From Pareuzebyella sediminis (GTDB lineage: Bacteria; Bacteroidota; Bacteroidia; Flavobacteriales; Flavobacteriaceae), in contig NZ_VTZS01000006.1 of assembly GCF_008367235.1 (NCBI RefSeq), forward strand, positions 124,001 through 188,000: a stretch of DNA of 64,000 nucleotides, written 5' to 3'. Below are positions 45,075 to 54,390 of the stretch, in pieces; within the stretch, counting starts at the first letter, position 1, and every line of letters starts with the position of its first letter. Both the position numbers and the translations under genes were made by a program. The notes under the pieces were generated by a model that did no database searches, was not told the origin of the DNA, and saw only the letters and a program-made list of their open reading frames with translations.

Positions 45075-46457
45075 ATGAAACACCTTTCTCTACTTCTTTT
45101 GTTGAGCTTATTTTTTCAACCCCTCTTTGGCCAACGTCTTAAGGTGAGTAAAAACCAACGTTTTCTGATTACAGAAAAGGGCGAACCTTTTTTTTATATG
45201 GCCGATACGGCCTGGGAGCTTTTTCACCGTTGCACCCGTGAACAAAGTGAACAATATCTTTCAAAACGGGCTGAACAAGGTTTTAGTGTGGTTCAAGCAG
45301 TAGCCTTAGCAGAAATAGATGGTTTATTAACTCCAAACCCTTACGGCGAAGTTCCGCTAATTGAAGAGAACCCAAAAAAACCGAACGCAAGGTACTTTGA
45401 ACACATCGACTACATTATCAAGAAAGCGGACAGCCTTAATCTGTATATAGGGCTGCTACCAACATGGGGCGACAAAGTTTTTAAGAACAGTTGGGGCAAG
45501 GGCCCTGAGATATTTACGCCTGAGAATGCCTTTGCCTATGGAAAATGGATCGGAGACCGCTATAAAAATTTTGACAATATAATCTGGATTATCGGAGGCG
45601 ACCGCAACCCAAGACCTGATAGTAACGACGTAGCAATCTGGAACCAAATAGCCGAAGGCATCGCAAAAGGTGCCGGAGGCTATGACCAAACATTAATGAG
45701 CTACCATCCGCAACCCAAAAGGGGCGGTGGCTCATCGACTTGGTTCCACAATGAACCGTGGCTCGATTTTAACATGCATCAAACAGGGCATTGCCCCGAT
45801 CACCAATCTCATGCGCGTATATCACATGATTATAATTTAATACCGGTTAAACCTACCCTCGATGGCGAACCACTATATGAAGACCACCCTTATTGTTTTA
45901 ACGCCAAGGAATTTGGGTATAGCATCCCTGAGAATATTCGCCCTATCATGTATTCGAATGTGTTTGCAGGAGCTTGTGGGCAAACTTATGGAAACCATAA
46001 TGTTTGGCAGATGTACAGCAGCGACAAAGTGGGCATCAATGGCCCCTTAAGGCCTTGGCCTATGGCTTTAGACCTACCTGCGGCCAATCAAGTCAGGCAC
46101 TTAAAAAATCTAATGTTGTCAAGACCCTATTTGTCGCGAATTCCCGATCAAACATTGGTAGCCTCGGCCCAAGAACTAAACGAGCACTATGTTTCGGCAA
46201 CCCGCGACGCCCATGGTACTTATGCCCTTTTTTATTTTCCGACTGGCAAACCTGTCCAAGCCAATCTATCAAAGCTTAGGGGAAAGAGTTTGGTAACCCA
46301 TTGGTACGATCCGCGTACAGGTGCCACTTTCCTTGGACCGAAAATCGGAAGTTCGAGAGAGATCACGATTTCCCCGCCTACAGAAGGCAAAGGTCAAGAT
46401 TGGGTATGGATTGTTGATGACTCTGCCCAAGCGTATGCACCCCCTGGGTCTCAGTAA
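45075..46457 (+). CDS. DUF4038 glycoside hydrolase (GH140/apiosidase-like)
   Basis: A 460-residue exported enzyme: signal peptide (1-19, ending LFGQ), then the (beta/alpha)8 DUF4038 domain opening LKVSKNQRFLITEKGEPFFYMADTAW. NIIWIIGGDRNPRPD, LDFNMHQTGHCPDH and PTLDGEPLYEDHP hold the likely catalytic acids, and a C-terminal beta domain (PVQANLSKLRGKSLVTHWYDPRTG) matches the collagen-binding-like module of these enzymes. GH140 members are endo-apiosidases acting on pectin, but related enzymes have other substrates. A DUF1569 gene follows after 35 bases. Confidence 0.88.
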   Translation: MKHLSLLLLLSLFFQPLFGQRLKVSKNQRFLITEKGEPFFYMADTAWELFHRCTREQSEQYLSKRAEQGFSVVQAVALAEIDGLLTPNPYGEVPLIEENPKKPNARYFEHIDYIIKKADSLNLYIGLLPTWGDKVFKNSWGKGPEIFTPENAFAYGKWIGDRYKNFDNIIWIIGGDRNPRPDSNDVAIWNQIAEGIAKGAGGYDQTLMSYHPQPKRGGGSSTWFHNEPWLDFNMHQTGHCPDHQSHARISHDYNLIPVKPTLDGEPLYEDHPYCFNAKEFGYSIPENIRPIMYSNVFAGACGQTYGNHNVWQMYSSDKVGINGPLRPWPMALDLPAANQVRHLKNLMLSRPYLSRIPDQTLVASAQELNEHYVSATRDAHGTYALFYFPTGKPVQANLSKLRGKSLVTHWYDPRTGATFLGPKIGSSREITISPPTEGKGQDWVWIVDDSAQAYAPPGSQ

Positions 46458-46492
46458 TGAACTGATACTCGTTTAATTTAAAACTTCCTAAA

Positions 46493-46945
46493 ATGAAAAA
46501 TGTATTCGATTCCAAAGACGCACAAGAATTAGTTGGGCGTATCAATGCTCTTAATGCTAATACGCCAAGCCTATGGGGCAAAATGAACGTGGGCCAGATG
46601 TTGGCCCATTGTAATGTAACTTATGATTTGGTATACACCGACAAATACCCGAAACCCAAAGGCCTTAAAAAATTCTTTATTAAACTGTTCGCCAAAAAAA
46701 TCGTGGTCGGGCCACAACCCTACAAAAAAAACCTTCGAACCGCACCAGAATTCCTGATTACGGATGAAAAGGATTTTGAACAAGAAAAAGACAGACTTAT
46801 TGAGCACGTAAAGAAAACCCAACAACTCGGTGCGGAACACTTTGACAATAAAGAGTCGCATGCCTTTGGTCCATTATCGAAAGAAGAATGGAACATTCTT
46901 TTTTATAAACACTTAGACCATCATTTACAGCAATTTGGGGTTTGA
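46493..46945 (+). CDS. DUF1569 (DinB-like fold) protein
   Basis: A 150-residue four-helix-bundle protein. Histidines in GQMLAHCNVTYD and in FYKHLDHHLQQFGV are placed as in the DinB/DUF1569 metal site. Function is unknown for the family, though DinB-like proteins often act as thiol-dependent transferases. Cytoplasmic. Ends 16 bases from the convergent DUF5916 gene. Confidence 0.82.
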   Translation: MKNVFDSKDAQELVGRINALNANTPSLWGKMNVGQMLAHCNVTYDLVYTDKYPKPKGLKKFFIKLFAKKIVVGPQPYKKNLRTAPEFLITDEKDFEQEKDRLIEHVKKTQQLGAEHFDNKESHAFGPLSKEEWNILFYKHLDHHLQQFGV

Positions 46946-46961
46946 GTCAATGAACACCTGA

Positions 46962-49175
46962 TTATCGTACCAAATCGAACATACGTGTATATTTGACGAT
47001 TACGCTGTTGTTCAATGGGTCACCGTCTTGCAGATTGTAGTTCCAGACCACAAAAAGCCCTGTGTTGGCCCGTTGCAGCCACCCAAATCTTAAATTTGCG
47101 GCCCATAGCTTGTTGGTTGTATTGTTTTGTATCAAACCTTGAATGTAGATGTTCGGACGAAAGGCATACGAAAGTTGGCTTCTAAAAATATTAGCCGTAA
47201 AATCACCAAAGGGTAGCTGGAAATTGTTGTATAAAAAAGTAAAATCGGAATTGAACTTATCGCCTAAACGCAGGCTTGCCGTCACACTCTCTTGATAGCG
47301 CGTACCGCCAAAGGAACCACCGATTACCGAACGGATGTTCACGGAAAAAGGATTACTACGATTCGTAAAAAATACAAGTTGAGACTCCACATGATTATAA
47401 CTTCCTGGTTGTACGATTACACTTTTTCCTCTTGAAATGTCAAAAGCTTCGACCACACCTTCAGTGGTGAAATTTACTCCCGTGTGTAATTCGGTGCCGT
47501 TCTTCCATTCAAAATGATTATCGATATGTAGAAAACTTGTTTCCAAAAAATCATCAAAATTCCAATATCCCCGGTATGAAATATGAGGCCGGTATTCCAA
47601 TATTTTAGCATTAGCGTCCTTTGGCCTCAGGTGATACAATATCCTACCCTCAGGTTTGCGAAAAGCGGAACGCAAAAGAAACCCTACTTCAGGGTTGAAG
47701 CCCTCACCGACCTCGGTGTATGCAGCGTTTATCTCCCAATTGTTCCAAATGTAATCGGTCTGCCATTTGAAAGAATGTGCGTTGATGGTATCGTTAGGGT
47801 CTTGGGTATGGGCATAAAAGCCTATCATTCTCGCTTTTTTTCCTAGCCCCAGCTTTCCATCCACCGCTAAGGTCCGGTTAAAATCATCGGATTGCAGCCC
47901 TAATTTATTTATAAATACTGCACCCAAAGCTGTGCGACCCTTGAATTCATGATTCACTCTGGCTACGGTAAAGTTATGCTCTTCCACACTGGCCTCGGTC
48001 ACTTCCTCCGTCCACATACTTAAGAGTCCGACATTGGTACGATTGAGTTTTCCCGACAAACGGGCACCGCCGATAATGGGTACCACACTACCGTTTTCAC
48101 CAATACCGATTCGCCTACTGAAAAACAGATCTACCTCTCCGGGGCTACCTACGCTAAAAAGACCGGCATTCTCTAAGAAAAAGGGACGTTTCTCCGGAAA
48201 GAAAAGGTTAAAACGATCGAGATTCACCTGCTGCTCATCAACCTCCACTTGGGCAAAATCGGTATTGTAGGTCAAATCTAATGTCAGGCTAGGCGTTACA
48301 CTAAATTTCACATCCCCTCCAACTTCCCCAGAAATTTTATGGGTAGGCGAAGCAACTGCATAATCTTTATCTATTCGCCCCAATGCATAGGGAATGAGTT
48401 TAAGGTTTCCCGGATTTCGAAGCTGCAATCCTGTTAAGGTTCCAGCAAGTGAAAGTCGATTCAGATCTAGACCAACAGGCATTTCGGCCCAATAGACTAT
48501 TTCATTTGTTTTTCGGATATTTCTTCTGAAATTGATTCCCCAATCCCTCCCCGATTGAAAGCGGAGTGTACGTAAGGGAATAGCGAACTCGGCGCTCCAT
48601 CCGTACTCACCTACTTCTGAACGCACTTCCCAAGATCCATCCCAGTTGAGATTGAAACCACCAATGGTTCCGCCCTGTTGGCGATTGGCATTTTGATTGC
48701 CTTGCCCTTCATTGTCGACTTGGGCATCGTATTCGACCCCAAGAGAATTTGTTCCAAAAATAAAGCCGTTCTGACTGTCCATGTAGGTATCCAGTATGAA
48801 AATAAATGCATCGGTATTGTCGAGATCGGCATCGCGACGGGCGTCTGAAACCACCAATTTATCCGGACGGGCATCATAACAAACGACCCCCACATAAAAA
48901 GTATCTTCGGTGTAGGCGATACGAATTTCCGTCTTTTCGGTGGCCGGCTGCCCAAAATTAGGTTGAGTTTGACTTAACTCCCCGAAAGCGGTAACCGTCT
49001 GCCAAATTTCGTCGTTCAATACATTTCCATCTAAAACAGGGGCAATCGGTATCGAAACCGCTGTAGTGGAAGGTCGGGGCTTTACATCGAAAGATGTCGC
49101 TTGATTTTGAGCCGTCAAAAAGAATGGTAATAGTAAACAAAAAATGATAAGGTACCCGAGTTTGGAATATTTCAT
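46962..49175 (-). CDS. DUF5916 outer-membrane protein with N-terminal CBM9-like domain
   Basis: A 737-residue exported protein: signal (1-22, ending LTAQ), then a CBM9-like beta-sandwich (about 40-210) with IAPVLDGNVLNDEIW, YVGVVCYDARPD and NGFIFGTNSLGVEYD, then a long C-terminal DUF5916 region (about 240-737) rich in alternating beta strands (FNLFFPEKRPFFLENAGLF is diagnostic) ending RMFDLVR with a C-terminal aromatic/hydrophobic strand, as in outer-membrane barrels. The family is common in Bacteroidota and often sits in polysaccharide or peptide uptake regions; substrate unknown. Confidence 0.87.
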   Translation of the reverse strand: MKYSKLGYLIIFCLLLPFFLTAQNQATSFDVKPRPSTTAVSIPIAPVLDGNVLNDEIWQTVTAFGELSQTQPNFGQPATEKTEIRIAYTEDTFYVGVVCYDARPDKLVVSDARRDADLDNTDAFIFILDTYMDSQNGFIFGTNSLGVEYDAQVDNEGQGNQNANRQQGGTIGGFNLNWDGSWEVRSEVGEYGWSAEFAIPLRTLRFQSGRDWGINFRRNIRKTNEIVYWAEMPVGLDLNRLSLAGTLTGLQLRNPGNLKLIPYALGRIDKDYAVASPTHKISGEVGGDVKFSVTPSLTLDLTYNTDFAQVEVDEQQVNLDRFNLFFPEKRPFFLENAGLFSVGSPGEVDLFFSRRIGIGENGSVVPIIGGARLSGKLNRTNVGLLSMWTEEVTEASVEEHNFTVARVNHEFKGRTALGAVFINKLGLQSDDFNRTLAVDGKLGLGKKARMIGFYAHTQDPNDTINAHSFKWQTDYIWNNWEINAAYTEVGEGFNPEVGFLLRSAFRKPEGRILYHLRPKDANAKILEYRPHISYRGYWNFDDFLETSFLHIDNHFEWKNGTELHTGVNFTTEGVVEAFDISRGKSVIVQPGSYNHVESQLVFFTNRSNPFSVNIRSVIGGSFGGTRYQESVTASLRLGDKFNSDFTFLYNNFQLPFGDFTANIFRSQLSYAFRPNIYIQGLIQNNTTNKLWAANLRFGWLQRANTGLFVVWNYNLQDGDPLNNSVIVKYTRMFDLVR

Positions 49176-49241
49176 TTATTTGGCTGGTCTTTCTATTTTA
49201 AAAGTACTGTTTTTTCAGTTTGAAAGGTCGTTGGAAGTAAG

Positions 49242-49280
49242 AAAAAAGCCCTTTACCAAGACGTTATCTTGTAAAGGGCC
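49242..49280 (-). terminator. Rho-independent terminator after DUF2853
   Basis: On the minus strand a stem of GCCCTTTAC and GTAAAGGGC with extra inner pairing (AAGA/TCTT, one bulge) is followed by TTTTTT. It lies about 33 bases past the stop of the DUF2853 gene. Confidence 0.8.
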
Positions 49281-49312
49281 TATATATTAAATTCGCTATT
49301 TATAGTAAAGCA

Positions 49313-49645
49313 CTAACTCAATTCGCTATGAAGTAAATAGTAGAATGCCGGTCTACTCTTCATACGGATACTAGACATCTTTTCGGCCACTTTATGTATA
49401 GCGGCCATTCCCTTTTCTTTATCGCTTATACCTAATTTTTTTTCCACAAAATTTCTACGAACAGTTTCCAATTCAGATGCGTCGGTACCTGAAACCAGTA
49501 GCGCATCTTGGTTGTTCACCATTGACTTAAGGCTATTCACATAGCCATCTAAACGATCATCGTCGATATTAGAAACCCCGCAGTCGTTTAGTTGTTTTAC
49601 TGCCGTCTTTTTTAAGGAAGCTAATTTATCAGATGTTTCACTCAT
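49313..49645 (-). CDS. DUF2853 family protein
   Basis: A 110-residue, mainly helical cytoplasmic protein: MSETSDKLASLKKTAVKQL, then VRRNFVEKKLGISDKEKGMAAIHKVAEKM and the closing KSRPAFYYLLHSEL, which match the DUF2853 family in length and order. The family has a solved fold in other bacteria but no assigned role. Monocistronic, with its own terminator and an upstream palindrome (49684-49701) that could be an operator. Confidence 0.85.
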   Translation of the reverse strand: MSETSDKLASLKKTAVKQLNDCGVSNIDDDRLDGYVNSLKSMVNNQDALLVSGTDASELETVRRNFVEKKLGISDKEKGMAAIHKVAEKMSSIRMKSRPAFYYLLHSELS

Positions 49646-49683
49646 AGTACTATAATTTTAAGATTATTAGAAAAAAATGAAAT

Positions 49684-49701
49684 TCGAGCAAAAATGCTCG
49701 A
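49684..49701. repeat. Perfect 7-bp inverted repeat upstream of the DUF2853 gene
   Basis: TCGAGCA and TGCTCGA are separated by AAAA, 39 bases upstream of the DUF2853 start codon. No T-run follows on either strand, so it is more like an operator than a terminator. Confidence 0.4.
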
Positions 49702-49874
49702 CAAAAGTGTTTGTAAGTTAAAAAAATCTTTATCAAAGTGATAAAATTAAAGCCTGAAAATAAAGACATTCGTAAAATTGAAAAGTAAAATGTATCTTGA
49801 TCCCAAATATGTATTTTTCTTGTTCCAAAACGAGATGCCTATTTTTTATCTAAAAAACAAAAATCTTTAAATAC

Positions 49875-51110
49875 ATGTCATATCGGTTACCATTCTTATT
49901 TCTGTATCTACTAATTAGCTCGGGCATTTCGTTGCAGGCTCAAATTTCTACCAATACCGAGATTGGAAATACAGGGTTCTCTAAAGAACGTTTGAACCGG
50001 TATGATCAATTTCTTAAAGGAGAGGTTAAAAATGGCCGTTTGCCGGGAGCCGTGTCATACATCGTACGAAAAGGTGAAACGGTACATGAGGCCTCTTATG
50101 GATATCGTAGTCTTGCTGAGAAATCATCTATGGAACAAAATGATATTTTTCATTTGATGTCAATGACCAAACCCATCGTTACCGCTGCTTTTATGATGCT
50201 TTATGAAGAAGGACACTTCTTTTTAACCGACCCGGTATCGAAATATCTACCCCAGTTTAAAGACTTAAAAGTATCTACAGATGTCAACGCTGGCATCGAT
50301 GGGCCTAAAGAACCTGCGAACAAAGAAATAACCATTCACCATATTTTGACCCATACAGCAGGTTTTTCCCACGGTCTTGGGGGCACCAAACTAGATAATG
50401 CCATCGCCAACGCACTGTATCGTCAACCTCAAGCGAACATTGAAAGTAGAGTCAATACGTTGGTAAGCCTCCCATTAATAGGGCAACCCGGGGAACAATG
50501 GTACTATAGTGCATCTCCTGACGTACTCGCCCTTTTAATTGAACATTTTTCAGGAATGACAGTAGCCGATTTTCTGCAAAAGCGAATTTTCGATCCCTTA
50601 GAAATGAGAGATACAGGGTACAACATAAAGAAAGGAAGTCAAGAGCGTTGGGTTCCTGTGCACAATAAGAACGAAAAGGGGGAAATGGTCACCTCGGCAC
50701 AACAATTGCCAGTCGAAGGCAACACGGTATTTGGGGGCACGCACGGTCTTTTTTCCACCGCTGCCGATTATATGAAGTTTTGTCGTATGATGCTGAATAA
50801 AGGAGCATGGGAAGGAAAACGCTATTTGAGCCCTAAGACCATAGATATTATGACGATGAACCAGGTGGGAGACCTCTATGAAGCGGACGGGCAAGGTTTT
50901 GGGCTTGGTTTCGGTGTAACGACCGATGTGGCCGAAAGCAAGAGCCTAGGTTCGGTCGGGCAGTATTACTGGAGCGGGGCTTACTCGACTTTCTTTTTTA
51001 TTGACCCCAAGGAAGAACTTATCGCCATTCTAATGACACAGGTGCAGCCCTACAACAATTATTACGGAACGATTATGCGTCAATTCGTTTACCAATCCCT
51101 TATCGATTAA
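49875..51110 (+). CDS. Exported serine hydrolase, beta-lactamase/class C-like
   Basis: A 411-residue protein: signal peptide (1-22, ending LQAQ), then a beta-lactamase-type domain with SxxK in LMSMTKPIV (Ser96, Lys99), the YxN-equivalent YYSASPDVLA and the C-terminal loop GTHGLFST. The family includes esterases and D-aminopeptidases, as well as beta-lactamases; the presence of all three motifs supports activity but not the substrate. The aquaporin gene follows after 46 bases and may be in the same operon. Confidence 0.9.
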   Translation: MSYRLPFLFLYLLISSGISLQAQISTNTEIGNTGFSKERLNRYDQFLKGEVKNGRLPGAVSYIVRKGETVHEASYGYRSLAEKSSMEQNDIFHLMSMTKPIVTAAFMMLYEEGHFFLTDPVSKYLPQFKDLKVSTDVNAGIDGPKEPANKEITIHHILTHTAGFSHGLGGTKLDNAIANALYRQPQANIESRVNTLVSLPLIGQPGEQWYYSASPDVLALLIEHFSGMTVADFLQKRIFDPLEMRDTGYNIKKGSQERWVPVHNKNEKGEMVTSAQQLPVEGNTVFGGTHGLFSTAADYMKFCRMMLNKGAWEGKRYLSPKTIDIMTMNQVGDLYEADGQGFGLGFGVTTDVAESKSLGSVGQYYWSGAYSTFFFIDPKEELIAILMTQVQPYNNYYGTIMRQFVYQSLID

Positions 51111-51156
51111 GGTCAAAACATAAAATAGCTAAACATCACCCTTTAAACCAACCTCA

Positions 51157-51882
51157 ATGACCACTTATATTTTTGAATTCATCGGAACCGGTATGCTAAT
51201 TCTCATCGGAAATGGTATCGTTGCAAACGTTGTATTAAAAGGAACCAAAGGAGCCGATGCCGGATGGACCGGTATTGCACTTGCCTGGGGTATCGCTGTT
51301 TTCATCGGAGTCTTTGTTAGTGCCGATGTCAGTGGCGCTCACTTGAACCCGGCCGTAACATTAGGTCTGGCGACCGCCGGTAAATTCGAGTGGAATCTAG
51401 TACCAGGTTATATGCTTGCGCAGATCTTAGGTGCTATGATGGGCAATTTTCTGGTGTGGCTCACCTATAAAAAACAATATGATGCAACGGAAGATCAGGG
51501 TTCGATCTTGGCGACCTTCTGCACCGCACCCGCTATTCGAAGTCCCTTCTGGAACTTTATGACAGAGGTCATAGGTACTTTTGCATTGGTGTTCGGGGTT
51601 TTCTACATTGCCGGAGGCACGATTTCCAATGAACCGGTATCATTAGGCAGTTTAGATGCTTTACCTGTTGCCCTTCTGGTTATGGGCATTGGGTTCGGAT
51701 TGGGCGGACCCACTGGGTATGCCATCAATCCTGCCCGAGATTTCGGACCAAGGCTTTTGCACGCACTTTTACCCCTCAAAGGAAAGGGTAGCAGTGACTG
51801 GTCGTATGCCTGGGTACCTATCGTTGGACCTTTGGTCGGAGGGTTTGTGGCGGCCTTAGTTTATCTCTGGATAGGTATTTAA
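51157..51882 (+). CDS. glpF: Aquaglyceroporin (GlpF type)
   Basis: A 241-residue MIP channel with six spans and two NPA boxes: HLNPAVT (Asn64) and YAINPARDFGPR (Asn191). Asp after the second NPA box (NPARD) is typical of glycerol-conducting channels rather than water-only aquaporins. It should pass glycerol and related small solutes. No glycerol kinase is linked; the upstream serine hydrolase could supply a small product, but that is inference only. Confidence 0.93.
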   Translation: MTTYIFEFIGTGMLILIGNGIVANVVLKGTKGADAGWTGIALAWGIAVFIGVFVSADVSGAHLNPAVTLGLATAGKFEWNLVPGYMLAQILGAMMGNFLVWLTYKKQYDATEDQGSILATFCTAPAIRSPFWNFMTEVIGTFALVFGVFYIAGGTISNEPVSLGSLDALPVALLVMGIGFGLGGPTGYAINPARDFGPRLLHALLPLKGKGSSDWSYAWVPIVGPLVGGFVAALVYLWIGI

Positions 51883-51934
51883 TAGATCGGATCCCTTTTT
51901 ATGACTAGGCGTAGGCCAACTGGCTTTCTTTCCA

Positions 51935-53212
51935 TTATTCAAAAAAGGGAACATCTTTGGGCGCATATTTCTTCATACCCTCTTCATTAATCTCGACCCC
52001 AATTCCTGGTTTTTCCGATAGTTTTATAAAGCCATTTTCGGTCATGGGTCCATCGTATGTGACAATCTCCTTGAACATAGGGTCTTTGTGAAAATAGATC
52101 TGCCATTCCAATATCATAAAATTAGGTACGGAAGCGCACACATGACAAGAGGCCATGGCCCCTAAAAACGAAGCCACCATATGTGGTGCAAAAGGCACAT
52201 AATATAGGTTCGCCAAATTCGCAATACGTTGTGCTTCACCGAGACCTCCTGCCTTCTGTAAATCGGGCATAATAATATCTACGGCCCCATCTTCCAGTAG
52301 TGGACGAAAGCCGTGGGCTAGATAATGATTTTCTCCTGCGCAAATAGGGGTACTGGTAGAATCGGTAATCTTCTTGTACGCGTCCGGATTCTCCGCAGCT
52401 ATAGGTTCTTCAAGCCACATCATATTCAAAGGCTCTAAAATTTTGGCCGCTTTTTCACCTGAAATAGCGTCATATCGGCCATGCATATCGGCGCAAATAT
52501 CAATATTGGGACCGACGGCCTCACGAGCCGCGGCCATTTGATCGTACATTCGCTGAATCTCGGCGGGGCTGGCCGTCCAATTAAACTGATCGTACTTGTT
52601 GGGATCATTGGCCTGATCGAGGTCGAACTTTACTGCGGTAAACCCCATATCGACCGCCTCCTTTGCACTTGCTGCAAAATCTTCTGGTTTTGGCAGCCGA
52701 TTTTGATACAAGGCGGTATCCATATACAACCTTACTTTGTCCCTGAACTTGCCACCAAGTAATTGGTACACGGGAAGGTTCAGGGCTTTACCGGTCAAAT
52801 CCCACAAAGCGGTTTCGACCGCGGTCAACACCGCAACATACATCCCCGATTGCGCACCTTCGAAAAAACCTCTTTTTCGAAGGTCTTCGAACAAACGGTT
52901 CACATTCAGCGGATTCTGGCCTTTCAAGCGTTGTCCCAATATTTTGACCAAATGATACGTTCCCGGAGTCGCATCCACACCTTCACCATGCCCCACAATA
53001 TCTTGATTACTATAAATTTTTACGAAGAGACTGTGGCCGCCTCTGATGTAACCACATTTAATATCGGTAATTTTGAGGTCTGAAGGAGCCGACATTTTTG
53101 GAGTATGATCTACCGCCGTTTCCAATTCCCTACCGAAATTAGCGAATGGCAATGCTCCTAAAGCGGTGGTCGCCATAGCTTTGGACAAAAAATCTCTTCT
53201 TGAATTTTTCAT
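51935..53212 (-). CDS. Exported enolase-superfamily dehydratase (mandelate racemase/muconate lactonising)
   Basis: A 425-residue enolase-superfamily enzyme. The N terminus KNSRRDFLSKAMATTALGALPFA is a twin-arginine-type signal. The capping domain follows, then the barrel with TAVKFDLDQ (KxD/K base region), DICADMHG, MWLEEPIA and CAGENHY (metal ligands Asp, Glu, Glu), and a final His in FAPHMVAS. This pattern is like galactonate/gluconate dehydratase-type members, which dehydrate sugar acids to 2-keto-3-deoxy acids. The next gene on the same strand, 80 bases upstream, encodes an exported RraA-like protein; the two are likely an operon. Confidence 0.88.
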   Translation of the reverse strand: MKNSRRDFLSKAMATTALGALPFANFGRELETAVDHTPKMSAPSDLKITDIKCGYIRGGHSLFVKIYSNQDIVGHGEGVDATPGTYHLVKILGQRLKGQNPLNVNRLFEDLRKRGFFEGAQSGMYVAVLTAVETALWDLTGKALNLPVYQLLGGKFRDKVRLYMDTALYQNRLPKPEDFAASAKEAVDMGFTAVKFDLDQANDPNKYDQFNWTASPAEIQRMYDQMAAAREAVGPNIDICADMHGRYDAISGEKAAKILEPLNMMWLEEPIAAENPDAYKKITDSTSTPICAGENHYLAHGFRPLLEDGAVDIIMPDLQKAGGLGEAQRIANLANLYYVPFAPHMVASFLGAMASCHVCASVPNFMILEWQIYFHKDPMFKEIVTYDGPMTENGFIKLSEKPGIGVEINEEGMKKYAPKDVPFFE

Positions 53213-53292
53213 AGGATTCTATTTTGCTTTATATATTTTCATGATGCCATCACAGATTATGACTATGCGGTATGCCACTACCGTTTTGTAAA

Positions 53293-54258
53293 CTACCAGG
53301 TTCTTGTTTTCAATAGTTCCTGTATCTGTTCCTTTGGCACTGGAAGCTCGTCAATATGATCATTGAGCCATTGCGAAAAGTCTTTTTCTATATCGTCGGA
53401 CCATCTTGAATCTATCTGGCCGGGAGTATATTTCTGTTCTCGAAGCCGTTGATGGCCAAACATATCACGCAACCGCACAATTTCTGAAGTCTTCACCACT
53501 TTTTCCGCAAGGTGTGGAGGGATAAAAATAACACCCCCATCACGGCCCAAGACGACATCGCCAGGCATGACCGTGGCCATTCCGATTCGAGTTGGGGTAT
53601 TGATACCGATCAAGGTGGTATTCAAGGCCCCGTCGGGATTGTTGAGGTGATGGGAGGGATGATAGCTTCTAAAAAAAGATGTAAACCCCCCTATTTCCTT
53701 TAATCCGTCAATATCGCGAATAGCTCCGTCATACACGATACCATTTCCGGTTTTGGCATAAATGGAATTTCCGAGATTATCCCCTATTGTCGGGCCATCG
53801 ACATGGGCCCCAAACTGATCTACAACATAAACATCGCCCTTAGTAAGCATATCGATAGGCCAAGAGTTCTGTGATTTGATGCGCCCATCTTCGTTATGCC
53901 CCCTATCATCGATTACCCGATGAATATCCGGGCGTCCTGGCATAAAAATGGCGGTTACCGCCCTTCCAACCAGGACACTGTCGGGGTTTATGGCCTGCCA
54001 ATGCTCAGCATACTGATATTTATAGTTTTCTCCCTTAAGTACCGCCCAGGCCTCTTCTAAAGTTACCCCTTTCATACGTTCTAGAATGTCGTCAGAAACA
54101 TACGGTCTACCGTCTTCCAACCGTTTTCCTTCCCATTCCGGGGTTAAAAAAATGAGTTTTTCCTTCGCTATTTGCTGTGCCGATGTCTTGAAAGATAGGG
54201 CCAAACCGAAGAAAAAAAGATAGATAAAGGGGGTAGAAAACTTTGGATTGATTTTCAT
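53293..54258 (-). CDS. Exported RraA-like family protein
   Basis: A 321-residue protein with a signal peptide (about 1-27, LFFFGLALSFKTSA). The RraA/aldolase fold is marked by NSIYAKTGNGIVYDGAIRD (the G-x2-DG-x2-RD motif with the Arg-Asp pair) and MPGDVVLGRDGGVIFIPP. Canonical RraA regulates RNase E, but this branch includes HMG/CHA-type aldolases acting on 2-keto acids; location outside the cytoplasm excludes a role with RNase E. It is about 100 residues longer than RraA. Adjacent to the enolase-superfamily dehydratase. Confidence 0.87.
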   Translation of the reverse strand: MKINPKFSTPFIYLFFFGLALSFKTSAQQIAKEKLIFLTPEWEGKRLEDGRPYVSDDILERMKGVTLEEAWAVLKGENYKYQYAEHWQAINPDSVLVGRAVTAIFMPGRPDIHRVIDDRGHNEDGRIKSQNSWPIDMLTKGDVYVVDQFGAHVDGPTIGDNLGNSIYAKTGNGIVYDGAIRDIDGLKEIGGFTSFFRSYHPSHHLNNPDGALNTTLIGINTPTRIGMATVMPGDVVLGRDGGVIFIPPHLAEKVVKTSEIVRLRDMFGHQRLREQKYTPGQIDSRWSDDIEKDFSQWLNDHIDELPVPKEQIQELLKTRTW

Positions 54259-54390
54259 AATTACCGATTTAAGTGGTCTATATTATAGCATCATTTTCCT
54301 TAACAATGGGTTAGCCTGTCCTCTTCATTACAAGAATTTTTTGACCAGTACCGAGATAAAAACTAACTTGGGCGACTAATCACACAGAAA

